DNA from: Streptomyces sp. CB01201
GTDB taxonomy: Bacteria; Actinomycetota; Actinomycetes; Streptomycetales; Streptomycetaceae
DNA: 64,000 nucleotides
Assembly (NCBI RefSeq): GCF_002803085.1
Contig: NZ_NNBJ01000011.1
Span: 399,161-463,160, forward strand
Reading direction: 5' to 3'
In this document: positions 29,861 through 37,862 of the stretch, piece after piece
Layout: every line of letters starts with the position of its first letter
Numbering within the stretch: the first letter of the stretch is position 1
Made by a program: the position numbers and the translations under genes
Notes under the pieces: model-generated
Told to the model about the DNA's origin: nothing
Databases searched by the model: none
The model's input: only the letters and a program-made list of their open reading frames with translations

Positions 29861-30454
29861 ATGGCAGCAACACCCCGGGGGACCACCCCCGTACCCCCGG
29901 ACGCACGTCCGCGGCTGACCGTGCTCTCCGGCCCCTCCGGGGTCGGCAAGAGCACGGTCGTCGCTCATATGCGCAAGGTCCACCCCGAGGTCTGGCTCTC
30001 GGTGTCGGCGACGACCCGCAAGCCGCGGCCCGGCGAGCGCCACGGCGTGCAGTACTTCTTCGTGGACGACGAGGAGTTCGACAAGCTCGTCGCCAACGGC
30101 GAACTGCTGGAGTGGGCCGAGTTCGCGGGCAACCGCTACGGCACCCCGCGCACGGCCGTACTCGAACGTCTCGAAGCGGGTGAGCCCGTCCTCCTGGAGA
30201 TCGACCTCCAGGGCGCCCGGCTCGTGCGCGAGTCGATGCCCGAGGCGCAGCTCGTCTTCCTCGCGCCGCCGAGCTGGGACGAACTGGTCCGCCGGCTCAC
30301 CGGCCGGGGCACCGAGGCGCCCGAGGTCATCGAGCGCCGGCTCGCCGCCGCGAAGGTCGAACTGGCCGCCGAGGCGGAGTTCGACACCACCCTGGTCAAC
30401 ACCTCGGTCGAGGACGTGGCCCGCGAGCTGCTAGCCTTGATGCGAGTTGTTTGA
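29861..30454 (+). CDS. gmk: guanylate kinase
   Basis: Phosphorylates GMP to GDP. 197 residues. Walker A LSGPSGVGKSTVV is at residues 22-34, then SVSATTRKPRPGERHGVQYFFVDDEEF for GMP binding and VLLEIDLQGARLVRE as Walker B. It lies 38 bases past ihf and 85 bases before rpoZ; the ihf-gmk-rpoZ-coaBC-metK-priA order is conserved in actinobacteria. Confidence 0.97.
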   Translation: MAATPRGTTPVPPDARPRLTVLSGPSGVGKSTVVAHMRKVHPEVWLSVSATTRKPRPGERHGVQYFFVDDEEFDKLVANGELLEWAEFAGNRYGTPRTAVLERLEAGEPVLLEIDLQGARLVRESMPEAQLVFLAPPSWDELVRRLTGRGTEAPEVIERRLAAAKVELAAEAEFDTTLVNTSVEDVARELLALMRVV

Positions 30455-30539
30455 TCGAGTCGTATGACGTCATCCGTTCGACGTCCTTGCGATCCGCTCG
30501 ACCCGGCTCACATCTTCGATCCCCATCGGAAGGCAGAGA

Positions 30540-30812
30540 GTGTCCTCTTCCATTACCGCGCCCGAGGGCATCATCAACCCTCCGATTGATGAGCTCCTTG
30601 AGGCAACCGACTCGAAGTACAGCCTGGTGATCTACGCGGCCAAGCGGGCCCGTCAGATCAACGCGTACTACTCGCAGCTCGGTGAGGGCCTGCTTGAGTA
30701 CGTCGGCCCGCTGGTGGACACCCACGTCCACGAGAAGCCGCTCTCGATCGCGCTGCGCGAGATCAACGCCGGTCTGCTGACCTCCGAGGCCATCGAGGGC
30801 CCCGCTCAGTAG
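30540..30812 (+). CDS. rpoZ: RNA polymerase omega subunit
   Basis: Assists beta-prime folding and RNA polymerase assembly; in Streptomyces needed for normal development. 90 residues. SPSSI-like start, then INPPIDELLEATDSKYSLVIYAAKRARQINAYYSQLGEGLLEYVGPLV and the helix KPLSIALREINAGLL are diagnostic. GTG start. A perfect 16-bp hairpin follows. Confidence 0.97.
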   Translation: MSSSITAPEGIINPPIDELLEATDSKYSLVIYAAKRARQINAYYSQLGEGLLEYVGPLVDTHVHEKPLSIALREINAGLLTSEAIEGPAQ

Positions 30813-30828
30813 GCGACGATACGTTTCC

Positions 30829-30865
30829 ACCACAGGCCCGGCAGCGCGACTGCCGGGCCTGTGGT
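30829..30865 (+). terminator. rpoZ terminator
   Basis: Perfect 16-bp stem ACCACAGGCCCGGCAG-CGCGA-CTGCCGGGCCTGTGGT, 16 bases past rpoZ. Confidence 0.85.
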
Positions 30866-30915
30866 GTGTCATGGGTACGTACACGCATCAGGCGCGCGGG
30901 GAGAGGCAGTTTTCG

Positions 30916-32148
30916 ATGGCCAAGCCGAAGGTCGTTCTGGGGGTCAGCGGCGGCATCGCCGCCTACAAGGCGTGCGAGCTGCTGCGCCGGCTGACCGAGT
31001 CGGGGCACGAGGTGAGGGTGGTGCCGACCGCGTCGGCGCTCCACTTCGTCGGCGCCGCCACCTGGTCGGCGCTTTCCGGACACCCCGTCTCGACCGAGGT
31101 CTGGTCGGACGTCCACGAGGTGCCCCACGTCCGCATCGGACAGGGCGCCGACCTGGTGATCGTGGCCCCGGCCACCGCCGACATGCTCGCCAAGGCCGCC
31201 CACGGCCTGGCCGACGACCTGCTGACCAACACCCTGCTCACCGCGCGCTGTCCGGTCGTCTTCGCGCCCGCGATGCACACCGAGATGTGGGAGCACCCCG
31301 CGACCCAGGAGAACGTGGCGACCCTGCGCCGCCGGGGCGCGGTCGTCGTCGAGCCCGCCGTCGGGCGGCTCACCGGCGTCGACACCGGCAAGGGGCGGCT
31401 GCCCGATCCGGGCGAGCTGTTCGAGGTGTGCCGGCGGGTGCTCGCGCGGGGGAGTGCCGAGCGGGATCTGGCCGGGCGGCACGTGGTGGTCAGCGCGGGC
31501 GGCACGCGCGAGCCGCTCGACCCCGTCCGCTATCTCGGCAACCGCTCGTCCGGCAAGCAGGGCTACGCGCTCGCCCGAACCGCCGTCGCGCGCGGGGCCA
31601 GGGTCACCCTGATCGAGGCCAACACCGGACTCCCGGACCCGGCCGGCGCCGATGTGGTCCGCGTCGGCACCGCCGTACAGCTGCGCGAGGCGGTCCTGAA
31701 GGCCTCCGCGGACGCGGACGCGGTGGTCATGGCGGCCGCCGTGGCCGACTTCCGGCCGGAGACCTACGCCGCCGGAAAGATCAAGAAAAAGGACGGGCAG
31801 GAGCCCGCCCCGCTCACCCTCGTCCGCAATCCGGACATCCTCGCCGAGATCTCGGCCGAGCGGGCCCGGCCCGGTCAGCTGGTGGTGGGCTTCGCCGCCG
31901 AGACCGACGACGTGCTGGCCAACGGCCGTCTCAAGCTCCGGCGCAAGGGCTGTGACCTGCTCGTCGTCAACGAGGTCGGTGAGCGCAAGACGTTCGGCTC
32001 CGAGGAGAACGAGGCCGTCGTGCTCGGCGCCGACGGCTCCGAGACGCCGGTGCCGTACGGTCCCAAGGAGGCCCTCGCCGACACGGTGTGGGATCTGGTG
32101 GGCCGGCGTTTCGGACCGGCCGGAGCCGGACCCGGCGCCCGTCCCTGA
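30916..32148 (+). CDS. coaBC: bifunctional phosphopantothenoylcysteine decarboxylase / phosphopantothenate-cysteine ligase
   Basis: Two steps of coenzyme A synthesis in one protein. 410 residues. The CoaC flavoprotein domain (residues 1-185) has VLGVSGGIAAYKACEL, the catalytic His in EVPHVRI, VAPATADMLAK and PAMHTEMWEHPATQEN. The CoaB domain has NRSSGKQGYALA, AAAVADFRPETYAAGKIKK with the catalytic Lys, and VGFAAET. The start at 30916 (MAKPKVVLG) gives the family N terminus; a GTACG-rich upstream extension of 15 codons is unlikely. Confidence 0.96.
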   Translation: MAKPKVVLGVSGGIAAYKACELLRRLTESGHEVRVVPTASALHFVGAATWSALSGHPVSTEVWSDVHEVPHVRIGQGADLVIVAPATADMLAKAAHGLADDLLTNTLLTARCPVVFAPAMHTEMWEHPATQENVATLRRRGAVVVEPAVGRLTGVDTGKGRLPDPGELFEVCRRVLARGSAERDLAGRHVVVSAGGTREPLDPVRYLGNRSSGKQGYALARTAVARGARVTLIEANTGLPDPAGADVVRVGTAVQLREAVLKASADADAVVMAAAVADFRPETYAAGKIKKKDGQEPAPLTLVRNPDILAEISAERARPGQLVVGFAAETDDVLANGRLKLRRKGCDLLVVNEVGERKTFGSEENEAVVLGADGSETPVPYGPKEALADTVWDLVGRRFGPAGAGPGARP

Positions 32149-32204
32149 TCGGCCCGGGGCCGCGCAGGCACCCGTATCGCCCTCCTTCCCGGCGTCTCGC
32201 GTGG

Positions 32205-32331
32205 CCGATATCGGACCCCGGAACGACCAGATCCGGAGATCTCCGGACTCCACGTGGCGAGACACGTGGTCCATTGAGCAGAACCGACCGATAAACTGGT
32301 CTCGGAACCGCAGCCGGGCGCAGCTCCCGGC
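32205..32331. promoter_or_regulatory. Cluster of four dyads upstream of metK
   Basis: CCGATATCGG (32205-32214), TCCGGAGATCTCCGGA (32232-32247, perfect 16 bases), CCACGTG-GCGAGA-CACGTGG (32250-32269) and GCCGGG-CGCAGCT-CCCGGC (32313-32331) lie in the 231-base gap before metK. They could be operators or leader structure; no recognised SAM riboswitch core could be identified. Confidence 0.45.
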
Positions 32332-32379
32332 GCGACCTACCATGATCAGCCAGCAGCCGCTGCAACCCCAGGGAGCGTT

Positions 32380-33588
32380 GTGTCCCGTCGTCTCTTCACC
32401 TCGGAGTCTGTGACCGAGGGTCACCCCGACAAGATCGCTGACCAGATCAGTGACACGATCCTCGACGCGCTTCTGCGCGAGGACCCGGCCTCCCGCGTCG
32501 CCGTGGAGACCCTCATCACCACGGGCCAGGTGCACGTGGCCGGAGAGGTCACCACCAAGGCGTACGCGCCGATCGCCCAGCTCGTGCGCGACAAGATCCT
32601 GGAGATCGGCTACGACTCGTCGAAGAAGGGTTTCGACGGCGCGTCCTGCGGCGTCTCGGTGTCGATCGGCGCCCAGTCCCCGGACATCGCCCAGGGTGTC
32701 GACACCGCTTACGAGAAGCGGGTCGAGGGCGATGAGGACGAGCTGGACAAGCAGGGCGCCGGCGACCAGGGCCTGATGTTCGGCTACGCCTGCGACGAGA
32801 CGCCCGAGCTGATGCCGCTGCCGATCCACCTCGCGCACCGCCTCTCGCGCCGCCTGACCGAGGTCCGCAAGAACGGGACCATCCCCTACCTGCGCCCCGA
32901 CGGCAAGACGCAGGTCACCATCGAGTACGACGGCGACAAGGCCGTCCGCCTCGACACGGTCGTCGTCTCCACGCAGCACGCCAGCGACATCGACCTGGAG
33001 TCGCTGCTCGCTCCCGACATTCGCGAGTTCGTCGTCGAGCAGGTCCTCAAGCAGCTCGTCGAGGACGGCATCAAGCTGGACACCGACGGCTACCGCCTGC
33101 TGGTGAACCCGACCGGCCGTTTCGAGATCGGCGGTCCGATGGGCGACGCGGGTCTCACCGGCCGCAAGATCATCATCGACACCTATGGCGGCATGGCCCG
33201 TCACGGCGGTGGCGCGTTCTCGGGCAAGGACCCGTCGAAGGTCGACCGTTCGGCGGCGTACGCGATGCGCTGGGTCGCCAAGAACGTGGTGGCCGCCGGT
33301 CTCGCGGCGCGCTGCGAGGTCCAGGTCGCGTACGCGATCGGCAAGGCCGAGCCGGTGGGTCTGTTCGTCGAGACGTTCGGCACCAACACGGTCGACAACG
33401 AGAAGATCGAGACCGCGATCACCCAGGTCTTCGACCTGCGCCCGGCCGCGATCATCCGCGACCTCGACCTGCTCCGCCCGATCTACGCCCAGACCGCGGC
33501 GTACGGCCACTTCGGCCGCGAACTCCCCGACTTCACCTGGGAGCGCACCGACCGCGTGGAGGCGCTGCGCGCCGCCGCGGGCCTGTAG
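32380..33588 (+). CDS. metK: S-adenosylmethionine synthetase
   Basis: Makes SAM from methionine and ATP; in Streptomyces SAM level influences antibiotic production and sporulation. 402 residues. FTSESVTEGHPDKIADQISD, GAGDQGLMFGYACDE (about residue 126) and GGGAFSGKDPSKVDRSAAY are the three family signatures. GTG start with GGGAG only four bases upstream, so initiation may be weak. Its leader carries several dyads. A very long perfect hairpin follows. Confidence 0.97.
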   Translation: MSRRLFTSESVTEGHPDKIADQISDTILDALLREDPASRVAVETLITTGQVHVAGEVTTKAYAPIAQLVRDKILEIGYDSSKKGFDGASCGVSVSIGAQSPDIAQGVDTAYEKRVEGDEDELDKQGAGDQGLMFGYACDETPELMPLPIHLAHRLSRRLTEVRKNGTIPYLRPDGKTQVTIEYDGDKAVRLDTVVVSTQHASDIDLESLLAPDIREFVVEQVLKQLVEDGIKLDTDGYRLLVNPTGRFEIGGPMGDAGLTGRKIIIDTYGGMARHGGGAFSGKDPSKVDRSAAYAMRWVAKNVVAAGLAARCEVQVAYAIGKAEPVGLFVETFGTNTVDNEKIETAITQVFDLRPAAIIRDLDLLRPIYAQTAAYGHFGRELPDFTWERTDRVEALRAAAGL

Positions 33589-33600
33589 GACACAGCACCT

Positions 33601-33640
33601 CGTGAGGGCCCCGGACCGGGATCGGTCCGGGGCCCTCACG
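33601..33640 (+). terminator. metK terminator
   Basis: Perfect 18-bp stem CGTGAGGGCCCCGGACCG-GGAT-CGGTCCGGGGCCCTCACG, 12 bases past metK. Confidence 0.9.
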
Positions 33641-33699
33641 CATGCCCCCGGAGCCCGCACCGGCCGCCACTGTCAGTCCCGTCTGGTAGGAATTTGGCT

Positions 33700-35847
33700 G
33701 TGAGCAGCGAGAACGAACGGCAGGGCGGGGGCGCCGAGGGTGCGGGGCCGGAGCAGCTTGCGCTCATTCGGGAGACGGTGCGCAAGGCCAAGGTGCCCAA
33801 GGCCAAGCCGCGGACGTGGCGGGGGGCGGCGCTCGCCAAGGAGCTGCCGGTCGCCCGGGTCGTGGTGAACAAGGGGGTGCTGCACCTCGACCAGTTCTTC
33901 GACTACGCGGTGCCCGAGGAGCTGGACGCCGACGCGCAGCCCGGGGTGCGGGTGCGGGTGCGGTTCGGGGCCGGGTCGCGCAATGTGCGCGACGGGCGGC
34001 GCGAGGGCGGCGGCCTCATCGACGGGTTCCTCGTCGAGCGCCGGGCCGAGTCGGACTACTCGGGCCCGCTGGCCGCGCTGGCCGGTGTCGTCTCGCCGGA
34101 GCGGGTGCTGAGCGCCGAGATGCTGTCGCTCGCCCGCGCGGTCGCGGACCGGTACGCGGGCAGCCTCGCCGATGTGCTCCAGCTCGCGGTCCCGCCGAGG
34201 AACGCCCGCGCCGAGTCCAAGCCGTCCCCCGAACCGCCCCCGCCCCCGGCCCCGCCGGAGCCCGGCACCTGGGAGCGCTACCAGCAAGGCCCCGCTTTCC
34301 TGCGGGCGTTGGGCACCGGCGGCGCCCCCCGCGCGGTGTGGACCGCGCTGCCCGGGCCGCACTGGGCGGCGGAGATCGCCCGGGCCGTCGGGGCGACGCT
34401 CGCCTCGGGGCGCGGCGCCCTCGTCGTCGTGCCCGACGGCCGCAGCGCGAGCCGGGTCGACGCGGCGCTGACCGCGCTGCTCGGCGAGGGCCGGCACGCC
34501 CTGCTCACCGCCGATTCGGGCCCCGAGCGGCGCTACCGGCAGTGGCTCGCGGTGCGGCGCGGCGCGGTGCGGGCGGTGGTCGGCACCAGGGCCGCGATGT
34601 TCGCCCCCGTCGAGAATCCGGGGCTCGTCGTGGTGTGGGAGGACGGGGACTCCAGCCACAGCGACGACAACGCCCCCTTCCCGCATGTGCGCGAGGTCCT
34701 CGAACTGCGCGCCGCACACGACAAGTGCGGCTTCCTGCTGGGGAGTACGAGCTGCACGGTCGAGGCCGCCCAACTCGTGGAGAGCGGCTGGGCCTCGCCC
34801 CTGGTCGCCGACCGCACGGTCGTCAGGGCCGCCGCACCGCTCGTACGCACGGTGGGCGACGGCGAGCTGGCGCGCGACGAGGCGGCCCGGGCGGCCCGGC
34901 TCCCGAGCCTGGCCTGGAAGGCCGTGCGCGAGGGCCTGAAGAGCGGCCCGGTGCTCGTCCAGGTGCCCCGGCGCGGGTACGCGCCACGGCTCGCCTGCGC
35001 CCGCTGCCGTACGCCCGCCCGCTGCGGGAAGTGCGCCGGGCCCCTGGAGGCGCCGGACGAGCGGGAGTTGACGTGCGCCTGGTGCGGCACGGCGGAGAGC
35101 GACTGGCACTGCGCGCAGTGCGGGGCGAACCGGCTGCGCGCCCAGATCGTGGGCGCCCGGCGCACCGCCGAGGAGCTGGGCCGGGCCTTTCCCGCGGTGC
35201 CGGTGCGCACCTCGGGGCGGGACCACATCCTGGACAGCGTGCCCGGACAGCCCGCCCTCGTGGTGTCCACGCCCGGCGCCGAGCCGGTCGCCGAGGGCGG
35301 CTACGCGGCGGCGCTGCTCCTCGACGGCTGGGCCATGCTCAGCCGGCCGGACATCAGGGCCGGCGAGGAGGCGCTGCGGCGCTGGATCTCGGCGTCCTCG
35401 CTGGTGCGCGGGCAGGAGGAGGGCGGCACCGTGGTCGTGGTCGCCGAGCCCACGCTGCGCCCGGTGCAGGCGCTGGTCCGCTGGGACCCGGTGGGTCACG
35501 CCCTGCGCGAACTGGCCGAGCGGGCCGAGCTCAACTTCCCCCCGGTCTCCCGCATGGCCGAGGCCATCGGCCGTCCCGAGGCGGTCGAGGCCTTCCTGAA
35601 GGCGGCCCAACTGCCGCCCGAGGCGCAGGTGTTGGGTCCGGTCCCGCTGCCGGTGCCCGACCCGGGCCGGCCCCGCAGGCCCGGCGATCCTCCGGTGGGC
35701 GAGCGCTGGGAGCGGGCGCTCGTACGGGTCCCGCCGGGCTCCGGCGCCGCGCTCGCCGCCGCGCTCAAGGCGGCCCAGGCCTCCCGGCTCGCCCGGGGCG
35801 GCGGCGACCCGGTGCGCCTGAGGATCGACCCGCCGGACATCGGCTGA
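33700..35847 (+). CDS. priA: Replication restart protein PriA, helicase motifs degenerate
   Basis: About 715 residues. The N-terminal DNA-binding part (VVVNKGVLHLDQFFDYAVPEEL) and the zinc-binding CARCRTPARCGKC..CAWCGTAESDWHCAQCG, with all eight Cys, are intact. The helicase core is not: where PriA has GVTGSGKT this protein reads ALPGPHWAAEIAR, and DEEH is replaced by WEDGDSSHSD. Known: actinobacterial PriA lacks detectable helicase motifs and probably does not unwind DNA. GTG at 33700 has AGGA eight bases upstream. Confidence 0.93.
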   Translation: MSSENERQGGGAEGAGPEQLALIRETVRKAKVPKAKPRTWRGAALAKELPVARVVVNKGVLHLDQFFDYAVPEELDADAQPGVRVRVRFGAGSRNVRDGRREGGGLIDGFLVERRAESDYSGPLAALAGVVSPERVLSAEMLSLARAVADRYAGSLADVLQLAVPPRNARAESKPSPEPPPPPAPPEPGTWERYQQGPAFLRALGTGGAPRAVWTALPGPHWAAEIARAVGATLASGRGALVVVPDGRSASRVDAALTALLGEGRHALLTADSGPERRYRQWLAVRRGAVRAVVGTRAAMFAPVENPGLVVVWEDGDSSHSDDNAPFPHVREVLELRAAHDKCGFLLGSTSCTVEAAQLVESGWASPLVADRTVVRAAAPLVRTVGDGELARDEAARAARLPSLAWKAVREGLKSGPVLVQVPRRGYAPRLACARCRTPARCGKCAGPLEAPDERELTCAWCGTAESDWHCAQCGANRLRAQIVGARRTAEELGRAFPAVPVRTSGRDHILDSVPGQPALVVSTPGAEPVAEGGYAAALLLDGWAMLSRPDIRAGEEALRRWISASSLVRGQEEGGTVVVVAEPTLRPVQALVRWDPVGHALRELAERAELNFPPVSRMAEAIGRPEAVEAFLKAAQLPPEAQVLGPVPLPVPDPGRPRRPGDPPVGERWERALVRVPPGSGAALAAALKAAQASRLARGGGDPVRLRIDPPDIG

Positions 35848-35869
35848 GGATCCCGGCCCGGACAGGGGT

Positions 35870-35902
35870 GTGCCCCCGCGATCCGCACACACGCGAGGGC
35901 AC
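35870..35902. terminator. Hairpin between convergent priA and HTH gene
   Basis: Arms GTGCCCCCGCG / CGCGAGGGCAC with one mismatch and an 11-base loop, between the two convergent stops. Confidence 0.6.
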
Positions 35903-35919
35903 GAAGGGGCGAACGCGGG

Positions 35920-36459
35920 TCAGCCGTTGCGGGGCCCGGGGAAGGCGCTGGTGCGGACCTCCTCGCGAAGGGACTGGCTGCTCGCCGTCGGCTGCGGCGG
36001 CATCGAACGGGCGGCGGGCACCGCGGGCATGGCGGGCAGCGACGGCAGCGTGCGGGTCGTCGTGGCCTCGGCCGGACGCTCGGCGTCGGCCTGGCCCGTG
36101 GCCTGGGCGCCCGCCCGGCGGGATCCGTAACGGCGGTGCACCGCCTGCTTGGTGACGCCGAGCGCGGAGCCCACGGCGTCCCAGGAGAAGCCGAGGGAGC
36201 GGTCGAAGTCGACGGCCGCGGTGACCAGCGTCTCGACGCTGTCCCGCAGCTCCTGGGCGAGCCGTACGGTCGGGGCCGGGGCGCGTCCGTACACGACGAA
36301 GCCCGTGGAGGGGCCGGAGCGGCGCGGGCGGTAGACGTTGCCCAGCTGCGCGGTGAGGGTGCGCAGTGCGTCCACCTGCCGGCGGACCCGCTCGATGTCC
36401 CGCACCAACAGGTGCAGGCTGGCCCGCGCTTGGGCGTCGTGGGTTGCGTGGTCGGCCAT
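35920..36459 (-). CDS. Small HTH-containing conserved Streptomyces protein
   Basis: 179 residues starting MADHATHDAQARASLHLLVRD, with GAGAGG nine bases upstream. A helical N-terminal half (IERVRRQVDALRTLTAQLGNV) is followed by a likely helix-turn-helix SWDAVGSALGVTKQAVHRRYG near residues 98-118, and a Pro/Ala/Thr-rich C-terminal tail. It resembles helix-turn-helix proteins found beside fmt/priA in Streptomyces; the target is unknown. It is transcribed away from fmt. Confidence 0.8.
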   Translation of the reverse strand: MADHATHDAQARASLHLLVRDIERVRRQVDALRTLTAQLGNVYRPRRSGPSTGFVVYGRAPAPTVRLAQELRDSVETLVTAAVDFDRSLGFSWDAVGSALGVTKQAVHRRYGSRRAGAQATGQADAERPAEATTTRTLPSLPAMPAVPAARSMPPQPTASSQSLREEVRTSAFPGPRNG

Positions 36460-36879
36460 GAGCAAGCCTCTCGAACCGGCGATGAAAAGGGACGGAAGGG
36501 AAGTGGTGCGGTCGGAACTCGGAGTGGTGCGTGGGGTGGTGCTGATGGTGGTGCTGGTACTGCGTGGAGCGGTTGCCGTGTTGACGTGGCGCGGGTGCTG
36601 AAAAGGCGCGGGACGCACAAGCGGCCCGATTCGGTCAATCTCTCTTGACCAACGCGCCACCTCCTGTTGTGGTCACGCTGCGGGGGCGTATGGGCATATG
36701 CACAGGGCGCACAAGTCCCCGTACGCCCCTGCCGTACGCGTCGTGTACGGCACTCTCCGCCAAGACGCGTACGGCACCCGGCAGCCGGTCCGCACGGGCC
36801 CGGGACACCTCCGCGTCGGTCCCCGGGCCGGGGGCCCATAGACTGGGACGCTGCTCTCGACAAAGCGAGGTAACCCCCA
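36460..36879. other. 420-base gap between HTH gene and fmt
   Basis: No gene is recognised. It holds a perfect inverted repeat GGTCAA-TCTCTC-TTGACC (36633-36650), which is also two back-to-back -35-like TTGACC boxes facing outward, and a stretch rich in GTACG (36719-36775) with the dyad CCGTAC-GCGTCGT-GTACGG. Probably divergent promoters for the two flanking genes. Confidence 0.5.
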
Positions 36880-37824
36880 GTGAAGCTCGTCTTCGCAGGC
36901 ACCCCCGAGGTCGCCGTCCCCGCCCTGGACGCCCTGATCGCCTCCGGCCGGCACGAGGTCGCCGCGGTCGTCACCCGCCCCGACGCGCCCGCCGGACGCG
37001 GCCGCCGCCTCGTGGCCAGCCCGGTCGCCGAGCGCGCCGAGGAGGCCGGCATCGAGGTGCTCAAGCCGGCGAAGCCGCGGGACGAGCAGTTTCTGGCCCG
37101 GCTGCGCGAGATCGCCCCCGACTGCTGCCCGGTCGTGGCCTACGGGGCACTGCTGCCCAAGGTCGCCCTCGACGTCCCGGCGCGCGGTTGGGTCAACCTG
37201 CACTTCTCGCTGCTGCCCGCCTGGCGCGGCGCGGCGCCCGTGCAGCACGCCGTCATGGCGGGCGACGAGATCACCGGGGCCACCACCTTCCTCATCGAGG
37301 AGGGCCTCGACTCGGGCCCGGTGTACGGCACCGTCACCGAGGAGGTCCGGGCCACGGACACCAGCGGCGATCTGCTCACCCGGCTCGCGTTCGCGGGTGC
37401 CGGGCTGCTCGCCGCGACCATGGACGGCATCGAGGACGGCTCCCTGAAGGCCGTTCCGCAGCCGGCCGAAGGGATCTCGCTCGCCCCGAAGATCACCGTC
37501 GAGATGGCGCACATCGACTGGGCGGCCCCGGCGCTGCGGGTCGACCGCGTGGTGCGCGGCTGCACTCCCGCCCCCGGTGCCTGGACCGTGTTCCGCGGCG
37601 AGCGCCTCAAGCTCATCCAGGCCGCCCCGGTCACCGACCGCACCGATCTCGCGCCCGGCGAGATCTCCGCGGCGAAGAACAACGTGTACGTGGGCACCGG
37701 CTCGCACGCCGTGGAGCTGCTCTGGGTCCAGCCGCAGGGCAAGAAGCCGATGCGCGGCGCCGACTGGGCCCGCGGGGTCCGGATCGCCCCGGGTGAGCGC
37801 GTGGGACCGCCGGACGTACGCTGA
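36880..37824 (+). CDS. fmt: methionyl-tRNA formyltransferase
   Basis: Formylates initiator Met-tRNA. 314 residues. The N-terminal Rossmann domain starts KLVFAGTPEVAVPALDAL; the folate/catalytic motif is VNLHFSLLPAWRGAAPVQHAVMAGD with the Asn-His pair; the C-terminal OB-like domain binds tRNA. GTG start. Followed after 38 bases by rsmB. Confidence 0.96.
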   Translation: MKLVFAGTPEVAVPALDALIASGRHEVAAVVTRPDAPAGRGRRLVASPVAERAEEAGIEVLKPAKPRDEQFLARLREIAPDCCPVVAYGALLPKVALDVPARGWVNLHFSLLPAWRGAAPVQHAVMAGDEITGATTFLIEEGLDSGPVYGTVTEEVRATDTSGDLLTRLAFAGAGLLAATMDGIEDGSLKAVPQPAEGISLAPKITVEMAHIDWAAPALRVDRVVRGCTPAPGAWTVFRGERLKLIQAAPVTDRTDLAPGEISAAKNNVYVGTGSHAVELLWVQPQGKKPMRGADWARGVRIAPGERVGPPDVR

Positions 37825-37862
37825 AGGGGTTCGACCCATCTGATCCGCGGAGCACCTTTCAC

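Noticed and set aside
32149..32379. SAM riboswitch upstream of metK
   Set aside because: Palindromes are present, but no conserved core of a SAM aptamer class could be recognised by eye.
36645..36879. Open frame running from 36645 into fmt in another frame
   Set aside because: No ribosome site and a Pro/Arg-rich translation; most of it overlaps fmt out of frame.
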